Positions 24,701 to 39,700 of a DNA stretch of 64,000 nucleotides are shown here, piece by piece. The DNA is from Taeniopygia guttata (taxonomy: Eukaryota > Chordata > Aves > Passeriformes > Estrildidae): contig NC_133027.1 of the NCBI RefSeq assembly GCF_048771995.1, positions 62,247,501 through 62,311,500 of the forward strand, written 5' to 3'. The first letter of the stretch is position 1. Every line of letters begins with the position of its first letter. Below the pieces are notes generated by a model. That model was given only the letters and a program-made list of their open reading frames with translations, was not told the DNA's origin and did no database searches. A program made the position numbers and the translations under genes.

Positions 24701-27700
24701 AGGAAACTGATAACTGTAAAGCCTTCTAAATGTTTTGGTGATAGATGCCACATAAATACAAAATATTTTAGTGTAAAAATATGTACTTCACTTGTCAAAC
24801 ATATATGACTTAGGTCTCTGGTTTCACAGATGTTTGTGAAAGTCCTGACATAACCTGGGAGGCTAAGCACATGGTGCCTGGGTACTTATCCTGGAGATCA
24901 GAGAGATTTGTAGTAGTCTGGTCAACAAATATGCAGTGTCACTAGGGAGTTGAAAAGCATTGGACCTTTCTTTATTTCATGCCAGAGAGCTTTTCCAGGG
25001 CTAAAACATACTTGAAAAATAAGTCAGTGTTAAATGTACTGATACTCTGCTGTCAGAAGAGCTTTATCAATACAGAAGTGACAGGGAGAAGGAAAAGAAG
25101 GGACTGGTACTCCTTAAGCAGCCCACCCTCTATATAAGAATTACTTCAGGTTGTTACCATCTTCCTCTACTTTACTGCTGACTTCCACATCACTCAGCAT
25201 GTCCAGTGTGTTCCCCTGTGTCCCTCTCTGACACTTTTTCATCTGTCTGCTGGGTTATCTCTACCTCTGCCCTGTCCTTCACCTCCTTTAGAGTGAGAAG
25301 GGCTCCCAGGCCTTGGAGCCATCCAGTCCTGCCCACCTTGGAAAGAAGGGCAGGTTAATTGAAGGCAGCTGTTTGGGCTTTTTATGCCCATCTGTGCCTT
25401 GTAGGCAATATTTTTCATAATAGTCTTCAATAATAAGATTTGTCTGTGTAATAAAACCTTCTTTTTTGCTTTTTGATTTATTATAGCAGCTGAAGGTCTA
25501 AACAGGCTTTCAGTTCATAAAGGTTAACTGCTGATATTCCTGTGACTTGCTGAAGGATGCTGAACGGCATTATTTGGCCACTAAAATAAAATACTGCATC
25601 AACACATTTGCAAAAGTGTATTTTATGATAAAGGGGGAAAAATGGAATTATTTAATTTAGTGTAATTGGGCTATTTGGCTTAAAAATTGAATGATATTTG
25701 TAGTTGTGTACTTATACTGCCAGGCTGCAAGAAATGAGAGAAATTTATTTTATGTAAGACTAGGCAAAAAGCAAACCTCCTGGAAGAGAAAACTGAGTGT
25801 TTTGTTCTTAATCAGTAGCAGAACGTGAGAAGGAGCTGAGCTGGTGTATTGTGTCTGCATGCAGAGTAATCTGGTGGTAACTGAAACCTTTGGTTCAGGG
25901 GACTTGGCTGCTGTAAGCAGCACTTGGTCATCTGTACCATGCTGTAGTCCCAGGCCTTGCCTGTGATCCCCTTCAGGAACTGACATGGATGTGGGATTCT
26001 TGTCCTTGTAAGATTGGTTTGCTGGATAGTTTGGCTGACAGTGTTCATTATTAGAACTTAAATGTTTTTAAAAGAACGCTGTTTCCCTTGGGAGGAGACC
26101 CATTGAACAATTACTGTGGTATTCCTCACAGCTTTTGTTGACACCTGCTTGCTTCCTGTGAATAGAAGGAGGGGCCCTAACAAGAGAATACTCCCTCATT
26201 AAAGGGTACAGTCTGAGAAAAGCTCACCAAACCCACTAAGTAAATGAAAGAGTGGGAGATACGTCAATATTTTCTGTGCTACTTAAATATGCCATTGCCC
26301 ACACACAACATCTATACCTGCAGTTTGGGAAGCCTGGCAGAACTCTTGATTTTCATCTGAGAAATCAAGACAGTTTGATCAGAGATGGATGCTGCTCTTA
26401 CAGTTCCCGTAACCCAAAACAGACACAGACTTGTTTGGTCTTTCTTTCTCTTTTCACAATGGGTCTGTGTTATATTTGGGGTGAGACAAGTTCAAAGAAA
26501 ATCCAAGGTGCAGAACTCATTTTCTGAAGCTGTACAGTTCATCAACTCAGGGTAGTTCTTTGCCTTTATGTGTTATTATGTTAAGTGAGCAAGACTAAAA
26601 GAAAAACAGTAACTATTTAAATTAGTCTCCATTTGTTAGTAATGCAGCCACAGCATCATTTTGTTTCAAAAGCTTTTATGTATCACTTGCTAGAGAAGAA
26701 GTTATAGCACTAGAGCTTCATTATTTGTGTGGTTGCTGTTCTTAAGAACTTTGTGATTTCTCTGTCCCAATATTTGTTCATATCTTCCAATTAAAAAAAT
26801 AAAAACCCTTAAAAAAGGCTAATTCTATTTGTTTTGTCAAGACTTAATTACTGATATATGATGACTTACCAACTGTGAATGCCTACTGAAACTCAGTTTT
26901 GCTTTTTAAAACAAAAAATGCCATTCAAAAATCTGGTTCATGATCCCATGCTGCTCATTTATAAATTTCCCTCTTTTCCATTCTTTCTTTGTAGTGATTT
27001 GAAATGTTTGGTCTGTGTGAGAAACTGCTTTTCTTCCATAATTTTTATAATACTGAGTTTGTGATTGAAAGAGCATATTTTGAGGGTTAAAAAATTCCAG
27101 ATTAATTAAATTGCCAGGCCAAATATATACAGGGAGAGACCATTTGGTCAGCGGAATCTTCCTGCCCCAAATACAGGTGTTTATGTCTTGCTCATGTCCC
27201 TACCTGCTATATATCTTCTCTGTGTGTGTTCACAACCTGCTGTATCGACACAGATCTTTTCCTACTCTTCCCTGTCACTTTTCTGGTTTAGTTCTTTCGT
27301 GTTTTATGTACATAAAAACACAAACATATGTGCATTCCTCTTGTCCTCCTTACCCCATGCTCTTGCATGCCTAAAGGGAAATTGTCCAGCTGTCTGGAAC
27401 CACCTTATCAGGGGTTATGCAGAAGATGGGGCTTTTCTCAGAGGTGCAACACAAGCTGGAGCACAAGAAATTCCAGTTAGATATTAGGAATTTTTTCTTA
27501 GCATAATGGTGGTTAAATACTGGAACAGGTTTCCCAGACAGGTTGTGGGAGTCTCTGTCCTTAAAGATGTTAAAGACTTAACTGGACATGGCCCTCAGCA
27601 GCCTCATCTAATTAAACAAGGGGATTCTTATAGCTGAGTGCTTTCACGACTGCATTCCCATAAAATCCTAGGAGATATATAGATATAGATATAGATATAG

Positions 27701-30700
27701 ATAAATAGAGATATCTATGAATAAAAAACTACTACTAAAATTGTAGTAGATTAGAGTACACTTTCAGAGCTTTTGATGTGGAGTTCTCGATTTATAACTT
27801 ACTTTATTTAATAATGTGTAGAAATACCATGGCAGAGATGCTTAAATGGACATGCAGGTCAAATTTGCAAATTATATTGAAATATCTGGCTGCTTTACCC
27901 TTTATCTGAAAAGTGGAATACTGTTTACCTGCTTTGCAGGAGGTGTTTTGTACAGTCTTTTGAAAACCTGTATTTACATCATCACTTGTATGTATACTTC
28001 AATCTTATTTTCTTTCTTCTTATATATTGTGTAGGTCCTAATGTAATTGAAACTTCTGTAGCAAGAACTGACTTAAATAATAGCCTAAAGGTAAGAGTTA
28101 ATAAATATTATTGGATTATATTATTTGCTTTATTTGATGTTAGTAATGTTACACTTCCCTCTTACATTTCCCTCTTTCCCCCCAGTTATTTTAAATATTT
28201 AAAATTTACTGCAGAATATCTAAGAGGTGCTTTCCAATTTGAAGCTGAACATGCAATATTGTACTACCACCGTGTTACTTCATGAATAGCCCAGCAGCAA
28301 TTTCTGGTCTCTTACTGTTGTGAGCAGGTCAAGTAGAAGTTTCTAGTATGTTTCTGCACAGAGGTTTCTGATAAAGAAGCACATGAGTTTTTCCCTGGTA
28401 AATTAATGTTGGAGATTCTTGTCGGGGGTTCAGAAATAGAAATTGAGAACATGCATTGAAAACAATGCACTCGGTGACAACTAATGCTATCTCTCTTGTG
28501 ATTTCCCTTTCTCTCATCTATAAAGAAATATTTCATGTTAATTGTTCACTATCATGTGACTGAGACATGGAATCTGGCTTCCTAAGAGTAAATTCACATA
28601 TTCTCAAGTGCTTTCATATTTTGGTTCTCAGTTCTTGAATTTTTGTTTGTTTAGCTCTTCATTGTCTACCTAATATCTAAAGTATTTTTTTGTGAAAGGG
28701 CTAAAAGGGTTTTGTTGTGGGTTTTTTTCTTAAAGTGCATTTCCTTTAAATACACTAGTACACTTCTTTATTTTTTTGTACCTACCAGTCACCTATATAT
28801 GTTTGGACTGATACAGTACTGTGGGTGGGTTTTATTTTTTTTCAAGCACATCTTGATTTCAAATTAGAGAAGTCTTTCCTGTGTGTAGGTTTTATCTGTT
28901 AATGATACCTTTCATTCTTTTGAACTGAATGTGGAACTTTTAGAAAACCTAGTGGAAAACAGGGCTTTTTTGTAATTCTAGTTTAACAAGTTTAAAACTG
29001 TGTAGCAGATGAAGGCCCACAAATCTGACTTTTGATGTAAAGTGCTAAAAATAATTTCTTATATTTAGGCTAGGTCTCAGGATTTTTCGTCACATTTGAA
29101 CTTTTCTATTTTATTGCTGCTGCTTTTATAAGGTTTAGGTAGCAACCTTTCCTTACTTCAGTGCTTTGCAAAATACATGTGCTGTTTAAGCTACTTCTGT
29201 GGAACACTTCCGTGTGAGCTGCTTATCACGCTGTCCCACAGAGTAGCGCACATAAATCTCTTCTCAAAAACATTGTCACAAATATAATTAACATGCCTTT
29301 CATAGTTGTGACTACAGACATGTCATGTAACAGTGTAAAGGCTGGTGCTAACCTTTTGGGTTTTTTTACAGCTGAAGCCATTTAATTTAAGTTCACCACC
29401 ACTGTCAACTTACAACCAGCAGCTGTGGCTGACCTGTGTGGTTGAGTTGGATCAGCACGATGGTGAGAATCTGACCTAATTCTCCGGAAACTGCTATAGC
29501 AACCTGTCTATTTTATGTTTAATTCCAGTTGTCACACACATGATCCTGTTGCTTTCTGGCTGTGGTTGGTGGGTTTTTCCTCTGATATGCTTTTCTTCCA
29601 CCTCACCCCCCTCCCTTGGTAAAGACATGGACAGCACTGACTGAATTGTAAGCAACAGCAGTAGGGGACAAGTTGTTTGTTATCTTTGTGAAAACAATAG
29701 TTTTCTGTGTATTTCCTTCATTTTAGGGGGAATTAGATGTGTAGATTGTAATGATACTGATTTCTCAATACAGCTTCCCTATATATATGTGAGAAATACT
29801 GTGTTAGTAATTGTTAATCAGTCAAGATTCAGTACAGCGCTTGTGACTTACTGTCTATGTATAAAAATACTCCAGTCATGTATAACTGGGTAAGTCTTGG
29901 TAGCATTTGGATAGCATATGTGTTTTAAATTATTTTGGACCTCTATTTGAGATTTAATTTCTGCATGTAGCAATAGATGAATGTTTTCTGTTTTAATTCC
30001 AGTATCCCTCAAGAAGAATGTGACCATGACAGTCAAAGTCCTGGGGGTGGTGAAGGATGGAAGCACACCATACGTTAACAATCAAGTTCACAATCGGACG
30101 AGGTTACTCAGTTGTGCACAAGTATGCACTTGCTTAAACAAAGCTCCAATGTAGTGCATTTTCTTTAAATCTGTGTGCATGCTACTTTACATTGCAAATA
30201 AGAATGCACCTGTTAGACACATCTCAGGAAAGACTCTAGAGGACAGTTTTATTTATAATGGCAATGTAGGCAGTAACGCTGATAAGACACATACATGTCC
30301 ATCGTTTTTCTGTTTACTTCTGTAATTTGTGTCTATAGCCCATTAAAGACCCCTCTTTCTTGTTAGAGTTGCTCTTTGTCAGTGAAGCAGTGGGTCCTGT
30401 TTAAGGTTTAGCAGTACTGAAGAAAGGGATGTTGTAGCAGAAGATTTGATATGGGGTTCCAGAGGAGAGAAAAATTCTTCTCCAACACCTTGCAGAATCT
30501 GCTTGCAATCAACTGGCAACTGTGTTTTGAAAAAGCCACATTTTTTGCCAGTGTGAAGAAACGTTTGGAGATTCTAATGTAATTTTCACTGAACTTTTTA
30601 AGCTTAAAGACATTCAAAACAGCTTCTCCAGATGCAAATCCTTTAGGAAGGACATAGCTGAAGTTTTTTATGATAAGCATATATAGTAAAACAAGTGTTT

Positions 30701-33700
30701 TCTTTTTATATAGATAAATGCACATATCTATGAAATTTGCAGAAATTACTACTGCTCCATTAGATTTAATTACACAGCCAAGAGAGCAACGTACTTGGCT
30801 TTTCTCTTTCCTCCTGATAACTTTTAAAAATTAGTTATTACATTAGTTAGTTAGCCCCCTCTCACTAACTCAAGCTGAGTTAGTGACAGAGTTATTTGCT
30901 TCCATACTGCTGCTGCAAGCAGTTGCTGTCACTGGCTCACATGAAAAGCTGGCACTGTTTATTGTTCAGCCACTGATCCACCTGACTGAATTTATCAGTT
31001 TCTTCTGCTCTCTCTGGTATGTTTCAAGAGAGTTTTGATTAGACTGAATGAGATTGGTGAGATATATAATAAATATCATCAATATTGGACAATTTAGGAA
31101 CAAATTCTCCAACCTCTACTAACAGTGCATATTCTGGAGTAGTCGAAGACTTCTATGTACTATTCTCTGTGTGTGTTCACAGAAATGCAGTGAAATCATT
31201 GTTGTTCACCTGGGCTATCTGAACTACACTCAGTACAACATATTTGTTAGCTTTGAAGATCTAAACAAGTTAACCTACACCATCCAGAATATTACTTTCA
31301 CAGTAAGTATAAAGGTTTAGTCTCGTAAAAGAAGTCTCTTTAATGCTGTCTCTTTAATGCTGTAGATGTGTGCTTTAACAGTAACAAAAAATATCAGATT
31401 TTTGAAGATAAATTAAAAAATGCATCATAATTATTTTTTTTGTCACTACTAATGTCAGAGCTGTTATAGCATTTACTGTTGATAAGGGTCTAGACTAATT
31501 TTTTAACTCTAAAAGGAAAAAAATTCTCTCAGAATTACTGCTGCTGTATTCTGTAATAGATAAATTTAGTCTGAATGCTGGGAGATACATTTTACAATAG
31601 GCAAGCTGGATTAGAACATCCAGTTTTCTGCATTTGCATATAGAGATGCTGCCTGTATGCAGGATGGTATTTTTTTCAGCCTCTCCAGGAGGCTGAAAAG
31701 CATGAAATAGAAACTAGGAGACCTGGATCCTGTTTTATATCAAAATTTTCCAGACTTCAAAAAAGGGAGGGCTGGAAAGGTTTAACTAACTCAAAGGAAA
31801 ATGAAGAGATTTTTTTATGGGGTACACTGTGCTTATGAGGAAGAGATATTTTTTTTTTTTAACTAACACAAGCAGGTTACTAAAATAATTCACTCAATTG
31901 TCCTCTCAAATGATCTCCAGTCCAATATGCTCCAGGAATAACTATCTCAGTTAATAGCACTAAAGATTGCTTACAAAAAACTTATATCATGTGTATTGTT
32001 TGACTCCACAAAGAAATTTAGAAACATTTGCATTAGGAGAAAAGGGAACTAAACCAAGTTTATAATACAGGTTACTCTGGTTATTTACCTGTATATAGCA
32101 TTCAGTGTGTCAGAGCAGGTAGCAACCAAAAATCTAACGGTAAAGGAAAAATATTTTTAATATAACAAATTAACTTTCTAAATATTAATATTTTTAGTAC
32201 TCTAGTGCATAAAGCATATAATTAAAAATAAGCTCTAAGGGGAAAATAACCTTAGGCTCACAAACCCTTTATTTAGTTCCAGTATTCAAACAGAGCAAAG
32301 TTTTTATAGTTGTACTGTTTTTTTATCTTGCTTTACAGGCTGCCTTTAAAAAGGCAAACCTGTATGCAATTCCAAAAATACTCCAACCCAAATTTTCCTG
32401 CAGCAACTAAAATTGTCACATTTATTTCATAATTACAATTGTTTATTGTGATCTCAGTTGAAATCAATGGATTGCCTTTTGTGTAATAGGTTTCTCTACA
32501 TATAATTTTCATTCTACATTTACAGTCTAAAAAGACGAGACAGAGGTTGACAGATTTAATACATTGAAAGGTAAAGCTTGTTCAGATGAGCAGAGCATGC
32601 ATATGTTGTGCCAGGGAGCTTACATTTCAAAAATGGCTTCAGAAGCATGCCAGGTATGAGATAAATTGTCAACAGAGCAGAGTTTATGTAAATTGACATG
32701 TTATAATTAATATTTATGCCTTCTAATAATTAGAGTAGAAGAAAGAGGCTTTCCCCCTTAACCTATGTAAAGATTTCTGTGTTTCTGGTAAGCTACTTAT
32801 CCTTCCTTTACATGGATTTCTCTTTTCTAACTTCTGAGACAAGTAAGCTTCAACAAAATAGACTCTTATGGGAAGTACCTCTGTACCTCTCTGACTTCTT
32901 TATAATCAATTTATGCATCTGACCCTGGTAGTGCAGAACAACACACTGGATTTACTCATTTATTGGCATTCAAACTTTTATTGAAAGTGCAGTTGAGATC
33001 AATGAAGGCTATCCTATTTGTCCTGAGAGTACTTTAACATATGACAGCAGTATATTAGAAGTGGCAGGATAAAAGAGAAGCAAGACTATTAGGCTGCTTT
33101 TCTTATCTTTTTATCATATAGTCCTGTAATTGCAGATTTGTTTTTATTTTTCCATGGTGACATAGTGGAATTTGGTTAAACCTTTGAATTTTGAAAACCC
33201 ACAGAACTTTTCAGTATCTGCAGTAAAGTGCTAATTACTGATGTCATAGATAGTTTGTCAAAATACTACTCATTGGGCTCTTCTGTTTTCTTGTAGTGGA
33301 AGACATATAATCCAACCTTTTCACAGGTGGAAATATGGTTCCGATTTGTCTTTGTAGTTCTTACTTTTATGGTCACGGTAAGATTTTTTTGCAGCTTTTC
33401 TGGAGTTTTATTATGTAGGCAGCTGATAACACTGCTCTGTAATGCTGCGTTTAGGAATTTAACCCCAGGCAGCAAAGTTGACATGTCACTGAATGGGTGT
33501 AAAAATGTTTATGAAATACTTACGTAGTTGCTACTTTTATGTTTTAACAAGTGGTATTGAAGGGACATTAAGAAAATAATATAAATGGGAAAACTTGTTT
33601 TTCTGAACTCTGGGTTTGGATTAAACAGAAAAAAAATTGCTTAGACAAAGAAAATTGTGATGAGATGCTAAAGAAAAGTATTATTTTGCAGTGGAGGTAG

Positions 33701-36700
33701 CTCAGGAATAGGATGGCCAGAGTGTGGGTTGTTTGACCTTGATCTAACATTGAAGTTATTGCTGCCTTGCATGTGAGGATGGGCCAGATGACCTCCAGAG
33801 GTCCCTTACAACCTAAATTATGCTATGATTTAGATGATGTCTCCTCTCTAACCTGTCTTGCCTCCTGCAAAAGAAGTGTTTGTAAAAAAAAAAAAAAACC
33901 CAAAAAAAAACCCCCTAAAATTCTGAATTTTCAGAGTAGAGACACCAAAGTACTGCATGCTTCCGTAGCGTTTTTCTTGCAGATGATGTTGCTCAGATAA
34001 TTGTAAATATAAAATTCAATCTGGTTTTTAAAAAATTGAATTCAAGTGGATGTTGTTGATAGTGTGTGACCAATAACGAGGCAACATCTTTTTTTTCACA
34101 TGTTGTTGATTTATCAGGTACAGGCTGGTTTACTTTTCAGTTTGCTTGAGAAAATAGGTAATTTGCATTGGGGCCAGTGAGCAAACTTGAAATGGAAACA
34201 AGGAGACCTGGCTCCCATTTACAGTGTTCTCAGTGGCAAAGGCCTTTGCAGTGTGCTGTGCTCCCTCTTAGCTCTGGTTAAGCCATTGAAAGCTGTATTC
34301 CTTCCTTACAAAGTGTTGCTGTTGTTTTGTAGTGTCTGTTTGCACATTCCCTGCGGAAATTCTCCATGAGAGACTGGGGTATTGAGCAGAAATGGATGTC
34401 CATCCTACTTCCTCTCTTGCTGCTTTACAATGGTACTTATATCCTTGAATTTTTAGAAAGGCACCTTTTTAAAATAGAAGCAGGAAAAAAAAAGAGATAG
34501 AGAAGACAAAATGGAATTTCTCCTTGAACTTATGAGCAGTTGTTTATAAATCTTCAGAAAACAAAATTTTAAAAAAACCCAACCCATCCCAAGTGTAGCA
34601 AATTCAAGGGCGTAATAAGTGGGTGGATTTTGTTCTTCTCAGTCACATGGATGTCAGCTATTTGTTTAAAGCTCTGATTGGAATAGGTGCCTGCCATACT
34701 TAACCTTTCCATTTCTGTTTGTCTACTGTCGTCTTCATTTTTTGATATTCACACTTTAGTTAAAAATGGAAGCTAATTTTAGTCCAGTAAAACACAGCAA
34801 ATTCTAGCACTTCCTAGCAATACCAAATTAGTATTTGCATCTTAGACATTATATGATAATTTTTTAGGTTGTCACCATTAACAGTGGTTTAGTAGAAAGT
34901 CTAATAAAACCTGAAATCTTCTAGAAATTATGGCAACCATTCAAGATTATTTCTACAGCAGAGTGGATTGCTGCTGGAGGCACCATTTTCTTTGTTAATT
35001 TAAAATAAAGCAAGCTTCAGTTTCGTTTACTGGTGTAATTTGAAAAAAATTTAGTATTTTTTTTTGTTCTGCTGAAGATAGATTCTGCTTTACTTTTCAT
35101 ACTGAAAGGGTTTTTTCTCTCTTTGTTACAGATCCATTTTTCCCCCTTTCTTTTCTGGTGAACAGCTGGTTTCCTGGAATGCTGGATGATCTATTCCAGT
35201 CACTGTTTCTGTGTGCACTGTTGTTGTTCTGGCTTTGTGTCTACCATGGTATAAGAGTACAGGTAAAAGAGGCAACAGTATCTTCTACTTACTGAGGAGA
35301 CAGAACTTGTTTTGTTTAGTTCTCTCAAAAGGTGACAAAAATGAAATCAAATTCTTACAAAACAGACCGTTATTTTATTGATAAAGTACAATGTAACATA
35401 TGAAGCCTTGGAGTTAGAAGGATTTATAGTGAAGTAAATTGAGTCAACCAAGCCTAAATTAAGTAGATGGAACAGTCATCAGAATTATGATGCCATTATG
35501 CTTCATTCTTCCTTGAAGATTTTTGATATTGTATGTGGTAATTGATTGGTTTTTTAAACTACTTTCAGATACTACATAAGAGAAGTAGGAATTCTGGGGC
35601 CTATACCTGTATTTGCATTATCAGTGAAATATGTTGGACCTTATAAACAGGTTGCTCCAACTCTATCTCATTAACACAAATGATGATACAATATAATGTC
35701 TTCTCTAGTCACTTGTGCAGGATAAAAATGTAAAAGATGAGTCTCTTAATCCAGTTCATGTTGAGTGAAACAAAGATGATATTTATTTTGTTCTGTCAAG
35801 AATTAATGAAATCTCAAGGATGGGTTCACATTTTCACTACACTATTGTTTTCTTAACAGGGGGAAAGGAAGTGCTTAACTTTCTATCTGCCCAAATTCTT
35901 TATTGTTGGACTGTTGTGGCTGGCCTCTGTTACACTGGGAATATGGCAAACGTAAGTAATTTAAAATGTATTGCACATGTATGAGCTGAGTGTTCCAGAA
36001 TGAGAAGACTGGGTGTACCTGTAGCACTGATAAGAAGCAATAAACACCTGAGTCTAAATGCAAACTATCATCTCAAGTGCCTTCAATCCTGATTCCAACA
36101 GAGGTAGAAAAAGCAAGGAGAATACCCACACCTAGTGGTACCTATTTCTTAATGCTCAGATTGTGATACAGGAATGGAGTTCAAATTCTTACATCTTTCT
36201 GTTCTGCAAATTGTGACTGATTTGAAAACAATTCTCCCTGGACAACCTAGTAGTAAATACTTTCATAAATCTGAGTGCGATCTAGAAATGACCACTTTGT
36301 CAGTTATGTCTATATTATGGCTCCCTACAAGAATCACTCTAGTGCTATGGCTCAATTAGCATTTAGTAGCTGAAGCAAGAGTTTCTCTGTAGCTAATTAT
36401 GGACATAGTTTGACCAGACTTTCTTGACTATTAAACCTGCACTACTAGTACTGACATGGCTTAGACAAGCTATGCTGTCTTTACTCAGAATTCTTCTTTT
36501 GCTTGGTTTAGTGGTTCTCCATTTTTTCCAATTTGTTGTGTTAACATAAAAGTGTAATTCTTCCCCACCCGGAAAACTTCATCCATTTTAGTACACTTGC
36601 AGTTTCCATACTGGTTTAGTCTCAATTATTTGCCTCTTATTTTATGTCAGAAGGAAGATACATTCTCCTTGCCCTTGTACATTATTGAAAGCAGTGCAGT

Positions 36701-39700
36701 TGCAGGAAGTGCTCGTGCTATTAGTAAAATTGCTATGAGGGAAGGCCTCATGCCACAATTTTCTAAGGATAAAATGTAGATTCTGAAACGTGAAGACTTG
36801 TAGGAATCCTGAAGGCTTGTAGGAATTTACATGATACACATTTTCTAAAAAAATAATTGGGATCATAAAAATTACGATCCTAATTTACATCCTCCATATT
36901 TCTTCAAATTTAGTTTGCTATATATAGTAAATTTTCATGACTTCATTGGAATTAATGGCATTGTGCTAACTTACACAGCTAAATCCTTTTGTTATAAACT
37001 CTACATAGTAATGTTAAAACTTTTCTTTGTGAGTGGGTTTCTTGGTCAGCTTGTCTTTTTAACTTTGTCTGGAAATGTGCATTTTTAATACCACTTTTTC
37101 ATTTTGAATCTGTTCTAGTGTGAATGAAGTACATGACCCTACATATCAATACAGGGTTGACACAGGTAATTTCCAGGTAAGTCAGAAATTACCTCTTGCT
37201 GTCCAATTGTCAGGTACAGTTAGGCAATATAAGGAAATACGGGGCCTGTTCTTTTATAAAAATGTTAAACAAAGTTCAGAAAACAGAAAATGCTGCTCAG
37301 GCAGTCTTATTCTGACTAGAGTACTTTTGGTTTTGCTTTAGATCATGTATAGGCCATATTGATATCTGTCCCCTTGAGAAAAGTAAATTGTCTTGCAAAT
37401 ATGGAGACTAGCTACCACAAGTTTGTTGGGATTGAAAGAAAAAAATTTTAGTCTGTTACTCAGTTTTGTACATCTTAACTCCTGCCAAGGTCCCCTACCC
37501 TAGTAAATTTCAGACTTTCTTGTTGTAAAGGAAGAATTGATGTGCATGGGTCCTTGTATTGTCCTTGGGAGCTGTGTTTTTAGAAAATTACTGAGATTCA
37601 GCCAACTCTGAATACAGTTAACAAAATCCTGGTTTCTATTAAGCATCCTTTCTTTACATTTCTCAAAAACCTCCCTGAATGTATCACCATCCTTGTTTCA
37701 TGAGCCTACTTTCCCTGCATAAGTGGACCTTTCTATGTTGTACTTTTGGGAGCTAATTATTTCTGTTGACAGAAGAAGGAATAGATGAACTCTTATTAAA
37801 TAATAAAACCTAACTTCCCATTCCTTATAGGGAATGAAAATCTTCTTCCTTGTGGTGGCAACCACGTACATTCTCTACCTATTGTTCCTGATAGTGAGGG
37901 CATGTTCAGAACTTCGAAACATGCCTTATGTTGGTAAGCAGTACTTCTTTTGATTCTTCCCAAACAAGCTTGCTTCTCCTAGATGTAGGTGTAAATTCAC
38001 TGATAAAAATTTCTTGCATTCTTTTTCAGATCTCAGGTTAAAATTCTTGACTGCATTAACCTTTGTAGTGCTTGTCATTAGGTAAGGCTTTTCAAAGTAC
38101 GTTTGTCAGTACTCTAGCTTTTCTAACCTTTTTTTCAAGGCTTTGAATACATTTTGTTGTAATAAATTAGTAAATGAAACTGAAGAATACCTTTTAATAT
38201 TATTGTGATGGCAAGCATTTCTTAATTTTTTAACTCCTCTTGAGTCTTTTTGAGCTAACTTTGTATTATTTTGATTACCATGCTAGTGCTGGATTTAGAA
38301 GTTAATTTGGCAGAGCTCTTCAGGAGCTTTGTAGGTTTCACTTAGTCAAAGCAGAAGTTTAATGTTAATTTCTTACATTACTATTAATATCTATTTTCCC
38401 TACACCAAGCTGTTATTTCAAAAAGCTGTTGACTATTGGATTGTCTGTAGTGGATGAAATCTGAGGATTTCGGCTTTTCTCAGCTGAGTGCTAACTTTTA
38501 ATCACAAAAGAATCATTCTTAATTTAGAACTAGCAAAGCAAATGTATCTTAAAATAAACGGTCAGCATGTTAGCATAATTATTCTCTCATATACTCTTCT
38601 ATCAACCTACTATTTCAATTTTGCAGCCTAAGGACACAGTGCATCTATATGCTTTATTTTTTTCCCCACAGCATTGTTATACTCTACCTGCGCTTTGGAG
38701 CACAAGTTCTACAGGACAACTTTGTTGCTGAGCTGTCAACTCATTATCAGAACTATATCCTTGTACTGTGATACTGCTCAAGTAGGAATGTTAATCTGTT
38801 TTCAGGCAGAATGTGCTTTAAAATGACATACCTAAGACTGAGACCTTTGACTTCTAGGTGGACTCTTGAAGTTGAGTCTGTTTTGTTTGCTATTTCCTGT
38901 CAGCATTTTGCAATGGTTCTTCATAAAAATTATGATCTAGACAGTCTCAGTCTAGTGTGTCCACATCACATGCATCACAACTGCTTGTGATACTCTTCAA
39001 GAGGAATGTAGTCGTAGCTATGCATGCTTTATGCATATCTAATTTAATGAGATGTTATGGCAAATTTGGCTGTATGTGCTGCCTCAGTTGTTTGCTTTCT
39101 ACTTACCCGTTATCATGGGGCATACTAAAATATGAGAAATTAATAATTTTGATGTTAGTCAAAATGCATTTGTGTATTGGTCCAAGGCTACATGTGATAC
39201 AGGTCACAGCAGAGAATTTGAGTGGCTTGGGAGAGACTATTTCTGATGTTTGTTGCCAGCAGGATTCTGACTTGAATTCCTGTCCTGAACCATGAGATCC
39301 TTGCTCTGTGTGACTGAAGCTGCCCTGGTTGCTGGTTAGCTTAGGTATGAGTTGGGAGGTAGGAGAAAACAATATATAAAACCTTTAGTATTCACCTAAA
39401 ACAGTGGCAAGAAACCATCTTCAGAGTTCTATCCACATGTAGTTCTTTCTCCTTCCTTCTTCCTCACTGTGCCAAGGAACTTTTTTGAAAATAAACCAAG
39501 CCAAACCCACCTGAACACCCGACTTATTCTGCTTTTTTTCAGCATTCAAGGCAGAACTATTTGACCGACCATACACTCCACTGCTCAAGAGCAGAGGAGT
39601 ACCTCAGCAAATGTTACTTGTGTTAAAGCTTTGTTTTCAGTGGGAGCTTTATCTTGAAATAGGTTGAGTACATTAGTTGTCATTGAATTTAAAACATGCA

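Larger units (their letters stand above)
24365..28034. other. TMEM181 intron 2
   Basis: No exon is seen. It contains a CR1 3' fragment and an ATAGAT simple repeat near 27.4-27.7 kb. Confidence 0.6.

Noticed and set aside
38763-38764. GT donor eight bases after the end of TMEM181 exon 14
   Set aside because: Joined to either nearby AG acceptor before exon 15 it gives a frame that stops within about ten codons. The AT-AC junction keeps the conserved protein.
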